DNA of 64,000 nucleotides. Origin: Anseranas semipalmata. Its lineage: Eukaryota > Chordata > Aves > Anseriformes > Anseranatidae. The stretch is taken from NCBI GenBank assembly GCA_013399115.1, contig VXAA01001120.1:9427-73426 (forward strand). The letters are read 5' to 3'. The translations under genes and the position numbers were made by a program. The first letter of the stretch is position 1. Each line of letters starts with the position of its first letter. Positions 1 through 12,567 of the stretch are shown here, in pieces. The notes under the pieces are model-generated. The model saw only the letters and a program-made list of their open reading frames with translations, was not told the DNA's origin and did not search any database.

Positions 1-11
1 TTTTTTTTTTT

Positions 12-3000
12 GTAGGAATGTCTCCTAAATTCTCAGTAACTAAGTGTAACTGAAAATTAAGATTTTGCTACTTTTTCTGAGGTGATAATCTTTCAAACTT
101 GAATCAGCCATTGTGCAAACTTAGATCAATCAATCAATCAAACAAACAAAACCATAGAACAAAGGCCTCCACTTTTCACCAAAACTATTGGTGGAAAGCC
201 CATTGCTTTGTTTCTTCCTACTTCTCAGTTATTGCTGTGACATTTAATTTGTGATGTCAAAATTATTTCCCATGCACTGTAGGCTCTATTGTATTCAAGG
301 TACAATCCTAAATCTATGGAGCAAATATATAAGAAGGCTTAAACAAAATTGAAATATTAAGCTTCCATTTAATTTGTAACTTCTCAATGAAAAAAATCCC
401 TGTCCTACTAAAATTCAGAAAGCAAAAACTGGGTAAAAATTTTCTTACCCCTTCCTTGTTTGTTTAACTATATCTATACACATAGATGCTAACATGACAT
501 TTTATAGAACTGTAACAGCTCATATTCATATTAGAGTATCACTTCCAGTTTTCATTGCAAATGCAGAATGTAACCCAGCAGCACGTCCTTTGATTCATAG
601 CCTGAAAACTACTTTTGTGACCAAAATGAAGTAGAAATGTGAAACATAAGAAATTATTAAGAAAAACGATATCTGTCTTGCTAAGATTCTTTACACTAGT
701 CAAGTGCACTATTTGGAGAAGACAAAACACCAGCCAAAAGAATATCATTGCTGTGGATTAAATGATAAATTGCAAGGAAAATTGGAATTATGAAATGGAA
801 AGACTACTTATTTTGGAATCAGTTAAAAATGCATTCATATTCATGAAAAAAACAGGTGTTAAAACTGGTTTAAGTGTTGATGTTTGACCTTGATTGTCCG
901 TGATAAGAAAACATCAGCAGTTTTCTTCAGAAAAGTAGCAGTTAATGTAGTTGCCATTGGGTGTAGCTATTGTGTTACTCTCTCCCTAGGTGATCATATA
1001 ATAAACACAGAACTGGTTATTTTTGCAATACAGCCAGTATAGAACAATTTCTTTCTCCAAAACAATTTCAGGTTCAGCAGTATCTTAGAAGTATGACAGA
1101 AATCACACTAATTATTAGCATTCCCTACAGCGTGGAAAGAAAGACTTTACCATAAATCCATGCTTGTAAGTGATACACATTTTAATCATTGAACTAATAA
1201 AAAAAATACATACAGTACATTTTGTGCTTGAGCTTGAAGTTGGCATACTTGAAGAGATGTGCCTTTCCCTGGTTTGAATAAATTTGGTTTTGAAATAACA
1301 ATGATCTGGAGGAGTGGAAAAAATCCACTTAAAGCTAATGAAACCTCGAGAGTATGCAGAGATGTCTCATAAGCAGATTCTGTGTGCCTAGCAGAACTTG
1401 TTGTTCTACTCCCACGTGATTAGTTGTTCTCATGGGAATAAAGGGAGCTAAATAAATGCTTCCCCCTCCCTCTCCCTCCTTCCCTAGCATATGGGACACT
1501 GAGATGTAAGCATTTGGCTGTTTTTTCAAGTGTTAGTGGACAAAGTAAGAGAAGTAAAAGGATCTGAGGACTTGGCCAAAATAACACAGGGACCGTTGAA
1601 TTATTGAATTATTGAAGATTATTGAAGAGATCACCAGTTCTAGACTGGTACCTGTATACAAATTTAAAAGGCTGAATTTATGCTACTTAGCAAACTGACT
1701 GTATTACGTATCTGATATTAAAGACATCTCTTTCAAGATAAGGGTATGATACAATAGTAAAATCACTTGAAGAGGTAGAAATAAGGACTATTCAGAGCTG
1801 CTGAGATTTAAACTTTCATATGGCAGCATGAGGGACATCCCTCCTGCATCAAGGGCAAGTCTGTTCCCTGCTCTTCTGCCTCAGTGCAAGACATATATGA
1901 CTTCCCAGGGAAAAGACAGAATCCTTACATCCTCTCTGGTTTTCTTGTAGGCTATGGAAGTGGAGCTTGCAGAATGGGAAACATGGTGGCATAAGTGATA
2001 TCTGGGAAGCTCTTTGTACTGTGTCTTCACTTGAAGCCACAGCTTCCTCTGGGCAGGGATATGGTCTCTGTAGTCATACTGAGCAGCTTTAAACACTCTT
2101 CTGGTTTTAGTACTAGCAGCTTGATTTTTTCAAACTAAATTTTTTCTGTGATCCAAAGCTGAATTCTGAGCATCTTGAAGCTTCAGCTGACACTATTTTA
2201 TTTATTTTATTTTTTCATGGAGTGATATAAAACACTTGTAAGAAAAATAATTATTTTAATAAATGTATTGCTTTAATCTGGTGCTCATTAAACAGAGGAA
2301 GTTCTAACCCTGACTTGCACTAAGTCAGGGTTAGTACAACCAGATGTTTTCATGCACCTTTACATAAGACTTTCAGTCTGCAGACACTGGTTGTATCTAT
2401 AGAGTGTCAGGGAATGATCTGTGCCTACATCCAGGGAAAGGTCAGGCTGCAGGCTAGGATGATAAGGAAGGAGCACAGACGACAAATGAATATGGGACTT
2501 CTTCAACAGAGCCAGTGGCAGCCACTAATCTTGGTCTCAACCAGAAATATTTCCACAGCCATTTTAAATGGGCAGTTATCTTCTTGGCTGTCAATCAGTT
2601 TATTTGAGATCCAAGTTACCTGAGACATATTAGTTGATTGGAAATGGCCAGTAACCCACAGTGAATTAATCAACAATTTCAAATGTTTATTTTAGATAAT
2701 TAACTAGAACATCCTTAGCATTCAAAACCTACCAGCAGAGTAGATGAATATTAAGAATTTTATATTTAACCCAAAGGAATTTTAGGAGGTGGGGGTACAG
2801 ATTCAGGAGTCCCAAAGAGTGAAATAAGCATGCTGGGCTTTTGAAAATATTAACTCTGTCCATGGAATTAATAAGGTATATTACATAATCCCATGCTGGA
2901 CATATGGCTATTCCAGTAATGATAATCAATGTACAGAAAACATCTAGTTTTCTGAAAATGCAAAATGTAGCTAGGATGTTATTTGTGAATTATACTTTTG

Positions 3001-4350
3001 CCAGTTAAGTTATTGGAATGACAAAAGAGCCTTTTTTCTGCCCTCATTCTGGCTCTTCAGATGGGTCTGCCACCTACTTTAGTCTTTGATCTTTCTACAG
3101 ACAGGTGTTAATTGGGCAAGGCCTCATCCTGCTTCTTGTTTCCCAGCAGCGACTGGGAGTGCCCTACAGCTTCTCCTCATTCAACAGCAGCAGCGAGTTG
3201 CCGTAGATGAAGGGAGCAGGTCTTATTTATGCTCTTTGACATTTTCAGGAATACAGGCTCTTTGTGATTTTTACATTGTACCTCCAGACAAAGCCTGCTT
3301 CTAGGGCTCTGGCTGTGAGGACTTTTTCAGTTGCATTGCATTAGAAGGACATTACTGAATTGTGCCACTAAAACTTACATTGGAGGATAAAGGTGAGGGT
3401 AAAGGAAAGCAAAAAAGCAAGCGTGGTGTTTGTAAGAACAGAGACCAACCTAAGAACCACATTAAAGATAATGAGAATGAAAGTTACAAAGAATTACTTG
3501 CAGTACTTAAGACACTCCACTACAAGAAAGGAGGTGGGAGAGTTATTGAGACAAGTTTTCCTAAATCCTGTGTAGCCATTCAAAAGTGGTTTCCAAGCAA
3601 CCAGAACATGTAGATAGCCCCAGGAATAAGAGGTATTATGAATGCTTGGAGACACAAAGGAGAATAAAAAGATGAAACAGGGCTGCAGGCAGGCTGGGAA
3701 GACGCTGGGGCAGAGGGCTCCTCTTGAGCAGCCCCAACACTGCATCTGGTGAGGCTGAGGGTGAGCTGCCTCGTGCTGAGAAGTTTCACTAAACAAAAAC
3801 AAAATGAAGGAAAGAAAGCACACAGGGAGCATACAAATTTAAGTTAAAAGCATATGTTTTGTATTGTTCTTTCATACCTCCCATTAAAACAAATGGACAA
3901 GAATACGTATCTTGCTGGATGTAATTATCTTTATTTTGCAAAAGACTGGCATTTACAATTCCCCTGTATTATATTCTAGCTTTGTAAGAAATGTTCTTGT
4001 TAGCCTTTGTCCAGGTCAGTAATTGTCCACTTCTTATTCTGGCAAATCTTTCATTAATGGCTGGAATTAGTCACAAAAGAAAATGATGAATGTCTGAAAA
4101 ATTACTAGTTGGCTCACTAGGTATGTGGCAAAAGGGGTATAATTGAGTGGATTTGATTGACAATATTGAAAAGCTGGTTAAAATGGTTGTAATATTGCCA
4201 TGCAGGGTAAATTGAGTCTGTAGAGCATGGTTCTGTGTACTCTGATTTATAAATAAACAAGCCACAAAACTCCTTATATCACCCTTGTGGAGAAAACTTG
4301 GATATATTTTTCAAAATTTATATATAACCTAAGAAGTAACTCCTCTTGTT
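12..4350. other. Unique AT-rich DNA, no gene seen
   Basis: Apart from the hairpin at 2301-2337, I see only scattered short frames on both strands with no conserved motif. A somewhat GC-richer stretch at 3100-3230 reads open for about 70 codons on the plus strand but matches nothing I know. Confidence 0.7.
2301..2337. repeat. Perfect 13-bp inverted repeat (hairpin)
   Basis: The arm CTAACCCTGACTT (2304-2316) and its exact reverse complement AAGTCAGGGTTAG (2322-2334) are separated by the 5-nt loop GCACT. After a T/T mismatch two more pairs extend the stem to 2301-2337. A 13-bp perfect stem with so small a loop is not expected by chance in 64 kb. It is too short for a normal miRNA precursor. Confidence 0.9.
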
Positions 4351-4518
4351 CACACACTGGAACAGGTTTCCCAGACAGCTTGTAGAGTCTCCACCTGTGG
4401 AGATACTCAAGACCTGTCTGGACAACCTGTTCTTGGTGATCCCGCTTGAGAAGGGGGGGTTGGCTCAGATGTCCTCAAGATGTCCCTTCCAACCCCAACC
4501 ATTCTGTGATTCTGTGAA
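4351..4518 (+). mobile_element. CR1 LINE fragment, 3' end only
   Basis: About 170 bp resembling the last part of a CR1 retrotransposon. It runs from the ORF2 C-terminal segment ('CACTGGAACAGG', 'CTTGTAGAGTCTCCACC', then 'GGAGATACTCAAGACCTG') through the short 3' UTR to 'CCAACCCCAACCATTCTGTG' and the octamer tail. It is strongly 5'-truncated, as most CR1 copies are. It is diverged: the Arg-Glu-Ala-Val codons expected after the Pro are altered ('FPRQLVESPPVEILKTCLD'), and a run of seven G interrupts the UTR. The divergence and small size suggest an old copy. Its 5' boundary is uncertain by a few bases. Confidence 0.93.
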
Positions 4519-5554
4519 ATATGGGAGGATCCATGACAACTAGTTTTGTGGTGAGAACATTTACATTTTCTGTCTTAGCTTTACCCTATTTATCCTAAGT
4601 GTATGGCTCCCCTACCTCTTCTTAAAAACTCACAAAATGCACCTCGGGGGTCTACAGCACCCTGGAAGTCATAGGAATGAACCCTCCTGATGGTTGTTTC
4701 CAGCTGAATCCAGTGGCAATAAAACTAACCACCAGCTTGCAGAGATCCAGATCTCTTCCTTGCTGCATCCTTCGATCTCAGAACCTACCTTTGCTCTTAG
4801 TTAAATTTGGTGTGTGCTATGCATATATGTATCTAAGTACATTTTCAGCTGGTTTTACTGTTAAGTTTCTCAATGGCATATTTCTCCAAGGTACTTTTCA
4901 TGTTATATAAATCCTCACAGTAAATAAATTAAGTAATGTATGTCTCAATGTTGACGCACTGAACATCACCCACACCAAATCTAAGGACTGCCTATTTTCT
5001 CACATTTGTTGGAATAAAATATCTCTCTGAACTTTTCCCCTATCTCAGTTTTCTTTAACATGGGTAACTGCAGACAACTAGTTACCAGAGGAAAGGATGG
5101 TCTGACATGCAGCACACAGGCTGCATGATTTTTTGTCCTTATTTCTTTAGTACATAAGGCTAAAATTATGATATTTTCAGCTGTTTTGAGGAGAAATGGG
5201 GAAGCCTAGGAGATTTTTGTTTGTTGCCTTATTTTGGTGATGTGTAAGTGTAGTTTAGGTCTGGGTAATCACCACGAGACCTCAACATTTCAGTTCTTAT
5301 GGAGAGGGGTAGGAGCCAGAGGAAAAAGTCTTCCAGTCTCGGAAGGACCATATATTTTGTAAAATATCCACTAATTACTTAAGCCAACACAACAAAGGCT
5401 GAGACCAACAAATTAAGTCTGAATGGAGAAAAAACATCCCAATGAAGCTCAAAGCTCCTCTACAGCATTCTTTGTCTTGCACTTTGCACAATGCTTTGTT
5501 AAATGTCTCAGGATATATTCCCAGCATGGAGCAAATTTAATCATTCTTATAGTT

Positions 5555-5571
5555 TTATTATTATTATTATT
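5555..5571. repeat. (TTA)n microsatellite
   Basis: About five to six perfect TTA units in AT-rich unique DNA, some 50 bp before a 21-bp A tract at 5620-5640. Confidence 0.9.
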
Positions 5572-5619
5572 TAATCAAAATGTCATTTTCATGCATGTTA
5601 TTAGTTAAGAACCCTAGTT

Positions 5620-5640
5620 AAAAAAAAAAAAAAAAAAAAA
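5620..5640. repeat. (A)21 homopolymer
   Basis: An uninterrupted A run after 'CCTAGTT'. I see no processed pseudogene or retrocopy upstream, so it is annotated only as a homopolymer. Confidence 0.95.
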
Positions 5641-6475
5641 GTGCCAGAATGTTCTCCTGGAGCTAGCTATATTGGCTATACCACAGTTGACTGTCTTTGG
5701 GTTAGTGAAATGATCCACAGCTGAAAAAGGCTGTAGACCTTGCTGAATGTGGCTGCATTCAGTTGTTAGAAAAGGCCTGAGTGTATTCAGTATGGAAGTA
5801 CATACACCAGATTCTCCATCCTCCAGGTTTCTTCCTGAAGCCATGTATTGCTTGCATCCGCCTCAAGAGGGACATAGGGCACATGCAAAAACACTGTGGT
5901 GTCCTGAAGCATTCTTCTACTTGAAGAAATGTCAGTGTGATCAGTTTTGAGGTTTTCTTATGGCTCCTGACACAGCAGAAGACTTTAACCTTAAGTAAAT
6001 CACTGTTACAGTGAGATACAGTCTGTAGCAATTTACTTTTATTTACTCAGTGTTTTCTTGTCAGTGCCCAAGAAGCATTTCAACAGCTAATGGAAAACAT
6101 AAATCACATTCTTCTTTGAAGTATCTGTAATGTGCATCTCAACAATGATTTAATTACCAAGAACTCTGAGCTGCTGATTCATCTCTTACATTTTTTGAAA
6201 GTCTAAGTATTTTTTAAGAGATACTCTTAAGTAAAAGTGGGATGATTAGCTATGATTTATACAGACAGTTAGCCTGTTAATGTATTATTTGATTTCCATC
6301 TCCATTTCCCACTAGCTCCTTAGCTAGAAGTAGAATAGACACAGCCCACTTCAGCTTATACAGCTCCATTTTTGCCTTTCCAAAAGGCTTTTCCCTATTC
6401 TGGGAGTGGTATACCATAGGCATTTCCTTAAAATGCTTCGGGAGCTTGGATATGGCTGAGCTGTATTCAAGGTAT

Positions 6476-6501
6476 CCTGCTTCTGGTACCCCAGAAGCAG
6501 G
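6476..6501. repeat. Perfect 11-bp inverted repeat (hairpin)
   Basis: The arm CCTGCTTCTGG (6476-6486) and its reverse complement CCAGAAGCAGG (6491-6501) flank the 4-nt loop TACC. The next outer pair does not match. No gene or terminator context explains it; eukaryotic Pol II units do not use such hairpins as terminators outside replication-dependent histone genes. Confidence 0.88.
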
Positions 6502-6977
6502 CTCAAAGCAGGCTCTAAATGGAAGGATTAATTTGGAAGAATAGCTAGAAACAATCCTGAATGCTTCGAATTGCATTAGAAAAAGATGTGCCTTTGCAAA
6601 AATAAAACAAATATAGACCTGATTCTCCAGTCTCTCATCCCAACTTTATATCAGTGTAACCTCAGACTTGTGTGGAGTTAAACCAATACACAGCTCAGAC
6701 AAGGGAGATGAAAGCTGGGATCCTGTTAGTTTTAGGAAGCATGCTGCAGCACTGTGCTGGATCTGCAGTGTCAAATTCAAAAAGCAACAGCAAGAGCACT
6801 CATATCAAACTGCCTTCTCATACTCTTTTCAGCTAAGGGTAATATCTTCATCAGGCAGTTTGAAAGGGAACATTCCAACTGAGGACAAATTGTAGAAGTG
6901 TTGTTTCTGTTGGAAGCAAATGTAGTTAGTTTTGAGGTGATAAGGATAAAACAAGATTGAAAAGATGGTGGATCTTT

Positions 6978-7026
6978 TCTTGTCTTGTCTTGTCTTGTCT
7001 TGTCTTGTCTTGTCTTGTCTTGTCTT
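6978..7026. repeat. (TCTTG)n pentanucleotide microsatellite
   Basis: Nine or more perfect copies of TCTTG/TTGTC. Read on the minus strand it gives apparent open frames with repeating KTRQD, which is a product of the repeat and not a protein. It is likely polymorphic in length. Confidence 0.97.
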
Positions 7027-8207
7027 TTTGTATTATGCATAAAGAATTTTGAGTAGGAAAATCAGCTGGCTGGGAAGAATAACAGGGAAGCTGGGAAAAA
7101 TTATAAGCAGTAGAATACAAAGACACAAAAAACAGACTTGGGGAAAAATACCAGTAAAAAACTAGCACAAAGACTTTTTTTTTCCTTAAAGACGGAAGTC
7201 TTGGATAGAGAACAATGAAAAACTAGGAAACGACCCCATGGCTGCAGATCCAGGGAAGGCCACCGTCAATCCTTGTGCTGATGCAGAATGCACAAACTAC
7301 AGAGGGGCTCTGCACGGATCCTAGAGTGTGCTCTGACGAATCTGATTGCAGGAGAAAGACTACATATGGATATTCACCAAATAGTGAATCAACACAATGG
7401 CAATACTCATTATAAAGTTTTCCTGACAGGATATGGGAGGACTGTGGGCCCCACGCTTAATGCCAGGTCACTGCACGGACAATGTGCTAGGGGGAGCTGT
7501 CTGTTCCTTTTAATCATGCATTTTAAAAAGTCCAGTTTCCTAAGTCATATGGGAAGAAGGGAGTTGTGGGCAGAAATAATTCAGCATTAGAAGGAAGATC
7601 CCAGTGAGAAACTATTTTTATATGGTCAGAAGGATTTGAAACTGCAGTTGGCTCAGTGCTGTTCCTAATCTATAATAAGAAACTGTTGTTCTGTGTGATA
7701 TCCTGGCCATATGCTAAAGCCAGAGGATAGTCTATTATAAAAGAGTGAAGAATGGCTTATCATTCTGAATTTGTTCATATACTCTGTGGCTCATGCTTCC
7801 TCATCAGACAAGGAAAGCTCTGATGGAGACAGATATTTCTCTTAACTCCTTTAAGTCCTGTCTTTATCATAAGAAAGGAACATTCTGCGTCTTTCCTGAA
7901 AGTTATGTATTTCAGAACAGACAAGAGCAAACTGAACTTTCAGGCTAAGAGGTTTTAAATAACTCCAGCTCTCAAACCTGTACACTACTTTTTGCCATGC
8001 TAGTGTAAGGGGACACAAAGCATAGTTAGTCCATTTTAGTTTTATGGAAAGTATGCAGGCGGCTAGGGAGAAAAGAAAAAACAAGTTTGCTCTTTCATGT
8101 CATTACATCAGACCTTTTTGCATGTACTGTCCTACACAGCTGCCATTCTCTTGTCCACTCTTCTCCTCTGTTACCCAAGAGACCCAGTTTTGAATTACAG
8201 GCATTCC

Positions 8208-8208
8208 N
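8208..8208. other. Single N
   Basis: An undetermined base in unique sequence ('GCATTCC' N 'AATCC'). Unlike most N here it is not in a homopolymer, so it may mark a contig joint or an ambiguous base. Confidence 0.9.
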
Positions 8209-9651
8209 AATCCAAGCAGAAAAAGGAGAAGGGAAAACCACCCTCGACTAATTCCTTCTTTGGACTTTACATAGAGCCTGGAAAACTGAACTGGTACATA
8301 AGAGTGGATATACAGATACACTGAAAGAAGAGTTAAAGGACACTCAACAATTGTCCCTGAGATGCTCAACAGTTATCCTAGAAACTCCTTACCGTCCTTT
8401 TGGCTCATAAAGGAGACTGACTGCAGAAGAGAAATTGCTTGTGCATCCTCAGTCCCTCACTGAAACAGCCTGTAAATAAGCTAAGGGGGAGATCAGAAAC
8501 TTGACACCTACACCTAGGTGCAACAGTGGGCAATGTCCTCCTGGCTAAGGACACTTGTGGTGAAGCCTGGCCAGCACGAAACCTCACAAGGAAGCTGGCA
8601 GGGTACCTCCATTTCCACGTATCACAACTGTTTTCACGTTTCTCTAGTTGTCAGAGTTTCACAGTGCTTATTAAGACTGAGTTATTTCTAGAGGTTTCAG
8701 ATCCAGTAGTTGTTAGATAGGGCTGTTAATATGCCTTTACATAAAGTTATTTTGCTTGTTTGGTCCTGTTGTTGTTGTGGTAAGGAAGGGAGACGGGTTA
8801 CTTAAGCAGAGTAAGGAGTGCTTGGGTGGGCTGGAGCTGCTGCTCCCTCTGTCAAATGTATTCTTAGATTTCCATAGGCAAATACTATAATATTCTCCTT
8901 CTTAGCCAAAACATAACATGTAAGAAAAAGTTATGAATATTGCCAAGACTTGCACTGAAGTGAGAATAGGAGAGAGCTATGTCTCAGAAGTCAGTGAAGT
9001 AGCCCAACAGCCTTGCCATTGCTTTTGTGAGGAAGACCAATTACAGTTAGTTGAAATACTTCCACTGAGCTACACAGTCTGTATTTTTGGCCTATGTCTT
9101 TCTGGTTTAGCATCTGTTTTTGAGGTGAAACATTTGCTGAAAGCTATGTTATGAATCAGGACTCTACACATAATTTAAAGTGATCCAGGACTCACTGGAG
9201 TTGTGGTATCACATCAAAGTTCTGGGATGCAAGTGAGATGGCCAAATATATTTATTTCAAAAGGTGACTAGCTCTAGAGGTAGGTTGGCACACACCTATC
9301 CAGTCCAGAAAAGCACTGTGGTAGCATTTCCAAGCCATCTGCAAGGTAAGTAGTGCACCTACGCATCAACACTTTGTAGAACAATGCTGTGCCAGTGCCA
9401 GCACCAGTCCCAATGGCAGAGGATTTAACACAGTGCTGACCCTGGGCTAAGCCACCGTAGTTCTCAGGGTGGCATATCTGTTTAGGAAGCCACTGACAGC
9501 ATTACTTTCCTTCCAGGACAGCAGCTGACTTGGGGAAGTCAGCACCCTTCTTCATTTTTGAGAGCAAGCATGTGTTCTGCAATTGCCAGTTTGGTTTGAA
9601 TTTATCATGTTTTTCTTCTAAATCTCTTACCAAGGTCACATGACATTTAGT

Positions 9652-9681
9652 AAAATAAATAAATAAATAAATAAATAAATA
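9652..9681. repeat. (AAAT)n tetranucleotide microsatellite
   Basis: About seven perfect AAAT units. The flanks are AT-rich unique DNA. Confidence 0.95.
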
Positions 9682-11689
9682 TAAAGGGGAAGATATATAA
9701 TTACAGAACTAGGGATGGGTTGATTTTCTTGACAAAATCTATTCTTGACTTTCCAAGCATAACCATTTCCAGTGAAAATGGAGTAACTTTGTAACAAGAC
9801 CTGGTCTGTCTTTCAGGCCATTTTGACTGCAGTATGAATTTTTCTTATATAACAAATATGATTTGCATTTAGAAAGGCTCAGGGATACACATTATTATAA
9901 ATTAAACCATTCATAGGCAAACAAGAATTAACTAATATAGTGGATTACAAAGCATGCCTCTTTATTGCCTAAGGTTCAGAGAAAGCTCTTAGATCTAGTA
10001 AAAAAAATAGAGGAAAATTGCTGTAAATATTCAGCTCTTTTATTCCACAGGTCTGGAAGACATTTGCTTATACAGGCAAAAGTATTCAGTTCTGATTTTA
10101 CAGAAACTGTTTTGTTTTCCACAACATTTTCTGCCCTCCTTGTTTGTCTTTTTCTATTGTACTTTACTGAAAAATGTGATGAAAAAAAGAGTGAGATGAC
10201 AAATTCAATTTTCATGTTCTCATTTTCTTGAAAAAAATATGAAAATTTAAAAAGTTTTACTTAAATATAGGTCTTTCTTAAATAGATGGTTTTTTTTTGA
10301 AGATGTCCAGCCAGCTGCAGAAAACATAAAGAGCTAGTGAGTAAAAACTTTGCTTTTCAGTGAAGTTGTATGCTGTTGTCAGAGTTTATTTATTCGGATG
10401 GACTGTAAGGCACAAAGGCTGAATATCACTGCTCCTGGTGGACTGCTGTGCTAGAGAAGATGGTGAATGCCATTTTGCTTTCAAATGAGACCCAAGATAT
10501 TGTGAGACCTATTTTCCTGAAGGGCAAGACATGAAACTTATTATGTTAAAACAAGGAGAATAGAAATAAAATGAAATGCTTTAAGGGGAAGCAGAATGAG
10601 ATGTTTGCTTCATTAACCTTAATTGAAGAAAAAGTAAAACCAAATTAAAGTCAAATAGGAATGAACTGCCTATAACTCTGAAACAACAAAAGGGATTCTT
10701 TGACATGATGCTATATATAATAGGTTTGTTATAATACATTAAGAGGAGGTGTAATATAATCTAGAGGTGATCCTTTTAAATCTAGGAAAGACAAAATTAG
10801 CTGGTGACTTATTCATGGTAGAGAGAGTAAAGAATACATTTTAAGACAGTGCAGAAATGGAAGAAACACTTGAAAAACAAAAATCAGAAAGGGATGAATG
10901 GGAATAAGCTCAATGGGTAAAAATCAAGCAACTTGACTGTTGTGTTACTGTGTAGGGTCTGAAGGCAAAATCCTTTCATATACGCCACTGCTGACCAGAC
11001 CTATCATGTTCTACTGACTTTTACAAGCTCAGGTGGAGGTCAGTAGTGTTTGGCAACAGTAACTTTAGTGCTTATGGAAATAGATAAAAGACAGGTCGAC
11101 AGCAAAAGCAGAGATTATCTTTCTGTCAGAAGAAAAATCCTGAGATTAGAGGAGATGAGATTTATATGTAGACAGGCTTCAGCACTAGCAGTAAAAAAGA
11201 TACTATTTATATTCGATAGGGGAAAACATTATTTGTTGTAATCCTACTTGGACAGGAATTCAGCTACATAAAAGACCACTCTAAAGCCAACAATAAACAC
11301 AACAATGTTTTTAATTTGGGAGAAATTCTCTCCACACATTGTCTTATTCATGTCCCCATTTGTGAAAACCATTATTAATACGATTAATTTTGACACTTCA
11401 AAATATGCTTAAGTGTTTGTTTTGCAGGATAGACATCCAGATACCAGAAAACACTGAATATTTCTGCAAAGAACTCTTTGTCTTTTTCACAGGTGGAAAA
11501 AAAAAGTCATATAACACCAATTATACCATGACAATAACTTTAATAGTGTGGTTAAGTTATTCTAAGAAGAGAAGTGTATGTATTAATTGTCAGAAAAGCC
11601 ATACGTTTTACGACACTTATTCAAAATATCACAAGAAAACAGCAGAAACCAGGATGCTCTCAGGAGGTGGCTGTAGTGGAGCACCATAA

Positions 11690-11749
11690 AAGCAATTATA
11701 AATTTATTAGTCTGAGTACAGGGTAGAAGCAGTTATAAATTTATTAGTC
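11690..11749. repeat. Imperfect tandem duplication, 37-bp period
   Basis: A 23-bp block containing TTATAAATTTATTAGTC occurs at 11690-11712 and again at 11727-11749 with one substitution. The intervening 14 bp resemble the bases following the second copy (CAGGG). It is a two-unit minisatellite-like duplication. Confidence 0.85.
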
Positions 11750-11839
11750 CAACCCAGGGAGAGATAAAGCGCTTTAGACAAAGATGGGATCAGATTTACT
11801 GACCAAAAACTGAATCAGCAATATAAAAGAGTGGGTTCA

Positions 11840-11895
11840 AAAACAAAACAAAACAAAACAAAACAAACAAACAAAACAAACAAACAAAAAAAAAA
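11840..11895. repeat. (AAAAC)n / (AAAC)n compound repeat
   Basis: AAAAC pentamers pass into AAAC tetramers and end in nine or ten A. The minus strand reads as a false Phe/Val/Leu-rich frame. Confidence 0.95.
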
Positions 11896-12247
11896 TCAGC
11901 CAAGTCAATACAATGTTCTCCCAACATTATCCAAGGGCAGTTCAGCACCTGAAGCACTGAGGTTTGGTTACTTATAGCTCTGAACACAAGCATTGGTGAA
12001 ACAAGGTAACACCGCTTTAAACCCATTTTCGTTACTGTAAATCCTTAGGGCCAGATGCAGTTGCCCTTAATCATATGTGGTATGATCTCTCTTTCCTGGT
12101 TATATATACCATTTAAAATGTGTGTGTATTGGGGGCTACTTCAGGCACTGGGTGTACCTCCACATCATTTGAAAACGTCCATCAGATTTGGAGGGGAGAC
12201 AAGCGTAAGGCTTGTGTAATTTTACAAGTTGTTCCACATTTGCTTTT

Positions 12248-12267
12248 TCTTCTTTTCCTTTTTTTTN
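12248..12267. repeat. T-rich tract ending in an N
   Basis: A pyrimidine/T tract that ends in a single undetermined base at 12267, probably an uncertain homopolymer length in the assembly. Confidence 0.85.
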
Positions 12268-12377
12268 CATCATATTTCTCTTTCCTTCATAGCATAATAA
12301 TTCTATTCCCCATTAAGACACCCTCTTCCCCAACTCTCCCCTCATTATAAACTAAAAATCTTCTGAAAAAATCTTAC

Positions 12378-12432
12378 CTTTCCCTTCTGCTCTGATATTC
12401 TTAAAGGTGCCTAAGGGTAGCTGAACAAATTT
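12378..12432 (-). other. Candidate 55-bp minus-strand exon (weak)
   Basis: On the minus strand, 'GTTTCCTTCAG' precedes an open stretch reading 'KFVQLPLGTFKNIRAEGK', followed by AAAG then GTAAGAT. An alternative acceptor ('TTTTACCAG') would start it at 12443. The frame stays open upstream to a TAA near 12550. I do not recognise the peptide. It could equally be a chance ORF or a spliced non-coding transcript. Confidence 0.15.
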
Positions 12433-12542
12433 CTGAAGGAAACCTGGTAAAATTTCAGGCATAGTTTTCAAGATTGTAGTGAATGAGAAATTGAAAAAAT
12501 TAATTAAAAATGACTCTGGTAGTGAATTATTTGAGAGCACAT

Positions 12543-12567
12543 CTTTCACATCTTAATGATGTGAAAG
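12543..12567. repeat. Perfect 10-bp inverted repeat (hairpin)
   Basis: The arm CTTTCACATC (12543-12552) and its reverse complement GATGTGAAAG (12558-12567) flank the loop TTAAT. No larger stem-loop can be extended around it. Confidence 0.85.

Noticed and set aside
6777..7168. Minus-strand frames with a KTRQD repeat
   Set aside because: They are direct translations of the (TCTTG)n microsatellite.
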